Positions 13,696-14,429 of a DNA stretch of 14,429 bases are shown here, piece by piece (the first letter of the stretch is position 1; every line of letters begins with the position of its first letter). The position numbers were made by a program, and so were the translations under genes. The DNA lies in contig JASGFT010000126.1 of NCBI GenBank assembly GCA_047605425.1, forward strand, positions 1-14,429, given 5' to 3'. The notes under the pieces were generated by a model. That model was not told the DNA's origin. It worked only from the letters and a program-made list of their open reading frames with translations, and made no database searches. The DNA is from JAKPAM01 sp047605425. GTDB taxonomy: Bacteria; Pseudomonadota; Gammaproteobacteria; Burkholderiales; Burkholderiaceae_E.

Positions 13696-14284
13696 GCGCG
13701 GCTTCCTTGCCGATGGCTTGCGCCATCCAGCCGGGCAGCGTCGCGCGTGCCGAGGCCAACGCTTGCCATTCGGAGCGGGGCAAGGTGCGGCGAAGCAACG
13801 CCAGCGACTCGTCGGCATGCGCCGCTCCGATCCAAGCCAGTGCACGTACTGCTGCGCCTGCCGGGCGCGTACCGAGCGCCAGCATCCAGCGCGGCGCGTG
13901 CTTCACCAGCACTTCCGAGCGCCCGAGCTTGAGCTTGCGGGTACGTCCGGAAGTCAGGTAGGCCTCACGGATGGGAACCTGCTGCGTCAGCCCCAGGGCA
14001 TTGGCGGCGCTGGCACCGTGCGGCACAACGATTTCGCCGCTTTGCTCGGCCAGCGCCTTGACGACCTTCTCGGGCGCGGGCGCGCGGGAGCCGAACCGGC
14101 TGGAGACTGGGGCGGCATAGGCACCCCGGGCCACGCGCAGCAGCTTGCCGGCTTTAGCCAAGCGCGAGAACGCTTGGTCCACCGCCGACCGGCTCCCAAG
14201 GTGCAGGAACTCCTTGGGCGACAGAACGCCTCCCTCGGGAAGGGATTGCGCTTGTTGAAGGATGGTCTCGGGCAGCGTGTTCAT
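13688..14284 (-). CDS. AbiEi family antitoxin / transcriptional regulator
   Basis: Antitoxin of the AbiE system, 198 residues. An N-terminal winged-helix region (LPEGGVLSPKEFLHLGSRSA, VDQAFSRLAKAGKLLRVARG) should bind the operon promoter. The rest (EIVVPHGASAANALGLTQQV, LKLGRSEVLVKHAPRW) matches the DUF6088/AbiEi C-terminal domain that counters the toxin. ATG at 14284 has AAGGGG a few bases upstream. The gene appears complete although its toxin is truncated, so it may act as a free-standing repressor at its own promoter. A strong inverted repeat lies just upstream (14297-14327). Confidence 0.87.
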   Translation of the reverse strand: MNTLPETILQQAQSLPEGGVLSPKEFLHLGSRSAVDQAFSRLAKAGKLLRVARGAYAAPVSSRFGSRAPAPEKVVKALAEQSGEIVVPHGASAANALGLTQQVPIREAYLTSGRTRKLKLGRSEVLVKHAPRWMLALGTRPAGAAVRALAWIGAAHADESLALLRRTLPRSEWQALASARATLPGWMAQAIGKEAARG

Positions 14285-14296
14285 GGGTACCCCTTA

Positions 14297-14327
14297 ATGT
14301 GAGAAATGATACATCAGTTTCTGACAT
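14297..14327 (-). promoter_or_regulatory. Probable AbiEi operator: imperfect inverted repeat
   Basis: On the minus strand ATGTCAGAAACTGAT (14327-14313) is mirrored by the reverse complement of ATGTGAGAAATGAT (14297-14310), around a two-base centre. The arms differ by one substitution and one inserted base. On the minus strand TATCAT lies within it as a possible -10. It ends about a dozen bases from the abiEi start, the expected place for negative autoregulation by AbiEi, which is known in this family to bind promoter inverted repeats. The remaining 14328-14429 shows no gene. Confidence 0.65.
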
Positions 14328-14429
14328 ATTGAAAGCAACACTGACCTGACCCTCTGTGCCGGATTGGCGAGGGTGGGCTCAGAGCGTGAGAAGCATTTGA
14401 TCGCTGCCAGGGCGGTTGCTGGCGGACGA

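Noticed and set aside
6253..14429. Insertion sequence, integrase, tRNA attachment site or CRISPR array
   Set aside because: I found no transposase or integrase motifs, no matching terminal inverted repeats at the junctions, no tRNA-like sequence and no regularly spaced repeats. The mosaic is therefore described by its breakpoints only.

Overview
This is a GC-rich segment from a betaproteobacterium, most likely of the order Burkholderiales. That placement is inferred from base composition, protein style, and the gene order murU-amgK diverging from lptD-surA-(pdxA)-rsmA. The window has two contrasting halves: an ordered core region (about 1-6252) and an accessory region (6253-14429) built from small intact modules and sharply truncated gene pieces.

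Core region. murU (partial) and amgK form a minus-strand operon for peptidoglycan-sugar recycling. Diverging from it are lptD (outer-membrane LPS translocon), surA (periplasmic chaperone for outer-membrane proteins such as LptD) and rsmA (16S rRNA dimethyltransferase), all packed end to end. pdxA, which usually lies between surA and rsmA, is absent; in its place a six-codon reading frame overlaps both neighbours. RsmA carries a Gly/Ala/Asp-rich insert encoded partly by an 18-bp tandem repeat, and amgK contains a 9-bp homopolymer close to its start.

Cassette, 6253-9072. Two tightly packed genes encode a lipoprotein with an Ig-like domain plus a DUF3500 domain, and a HupE/UreJ-type membrane protein with an exported N-terminal domain. 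Just past them, at 9073-9133, lies a second, about 89% identical copy of the last codons of rsmA. The pair is therefore bracketed by rsmA 3' ends, as if this DNA entered by recombination at rsmA. This is the best candidate in the window for a poorly described system.

Mosaic region, 9140-14429. In order: an intact VapBC toxin-antitoxin pair; a scar in which fragments of hsdM, rhuM and a PepSY membrane protein are joined within about 550 bp; two intact small membrane proteins (DUF3649, DUF3325); a Phd-type antitoxin with a PIN toxin broken by a stop codon; the 5' part of a MacA-like efflux adaptor; and, joined tail to tail with it, the 5' part of an AbiEii toxin with its intact AbiEi antitoxin. 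Three toxin-antitoxin loci thus lie within about 5 kb, two of them with a damaged toxin and an intact antitoxin. PepSY, DUF3649, DUF3325 and MacA look like the wreck of a siderophore uptake/export locus; hsdM and rhuM look like the wreck of a type I restriction locus. No transposase, integrase, tRNA, rRNA or CRISPR array was seen.
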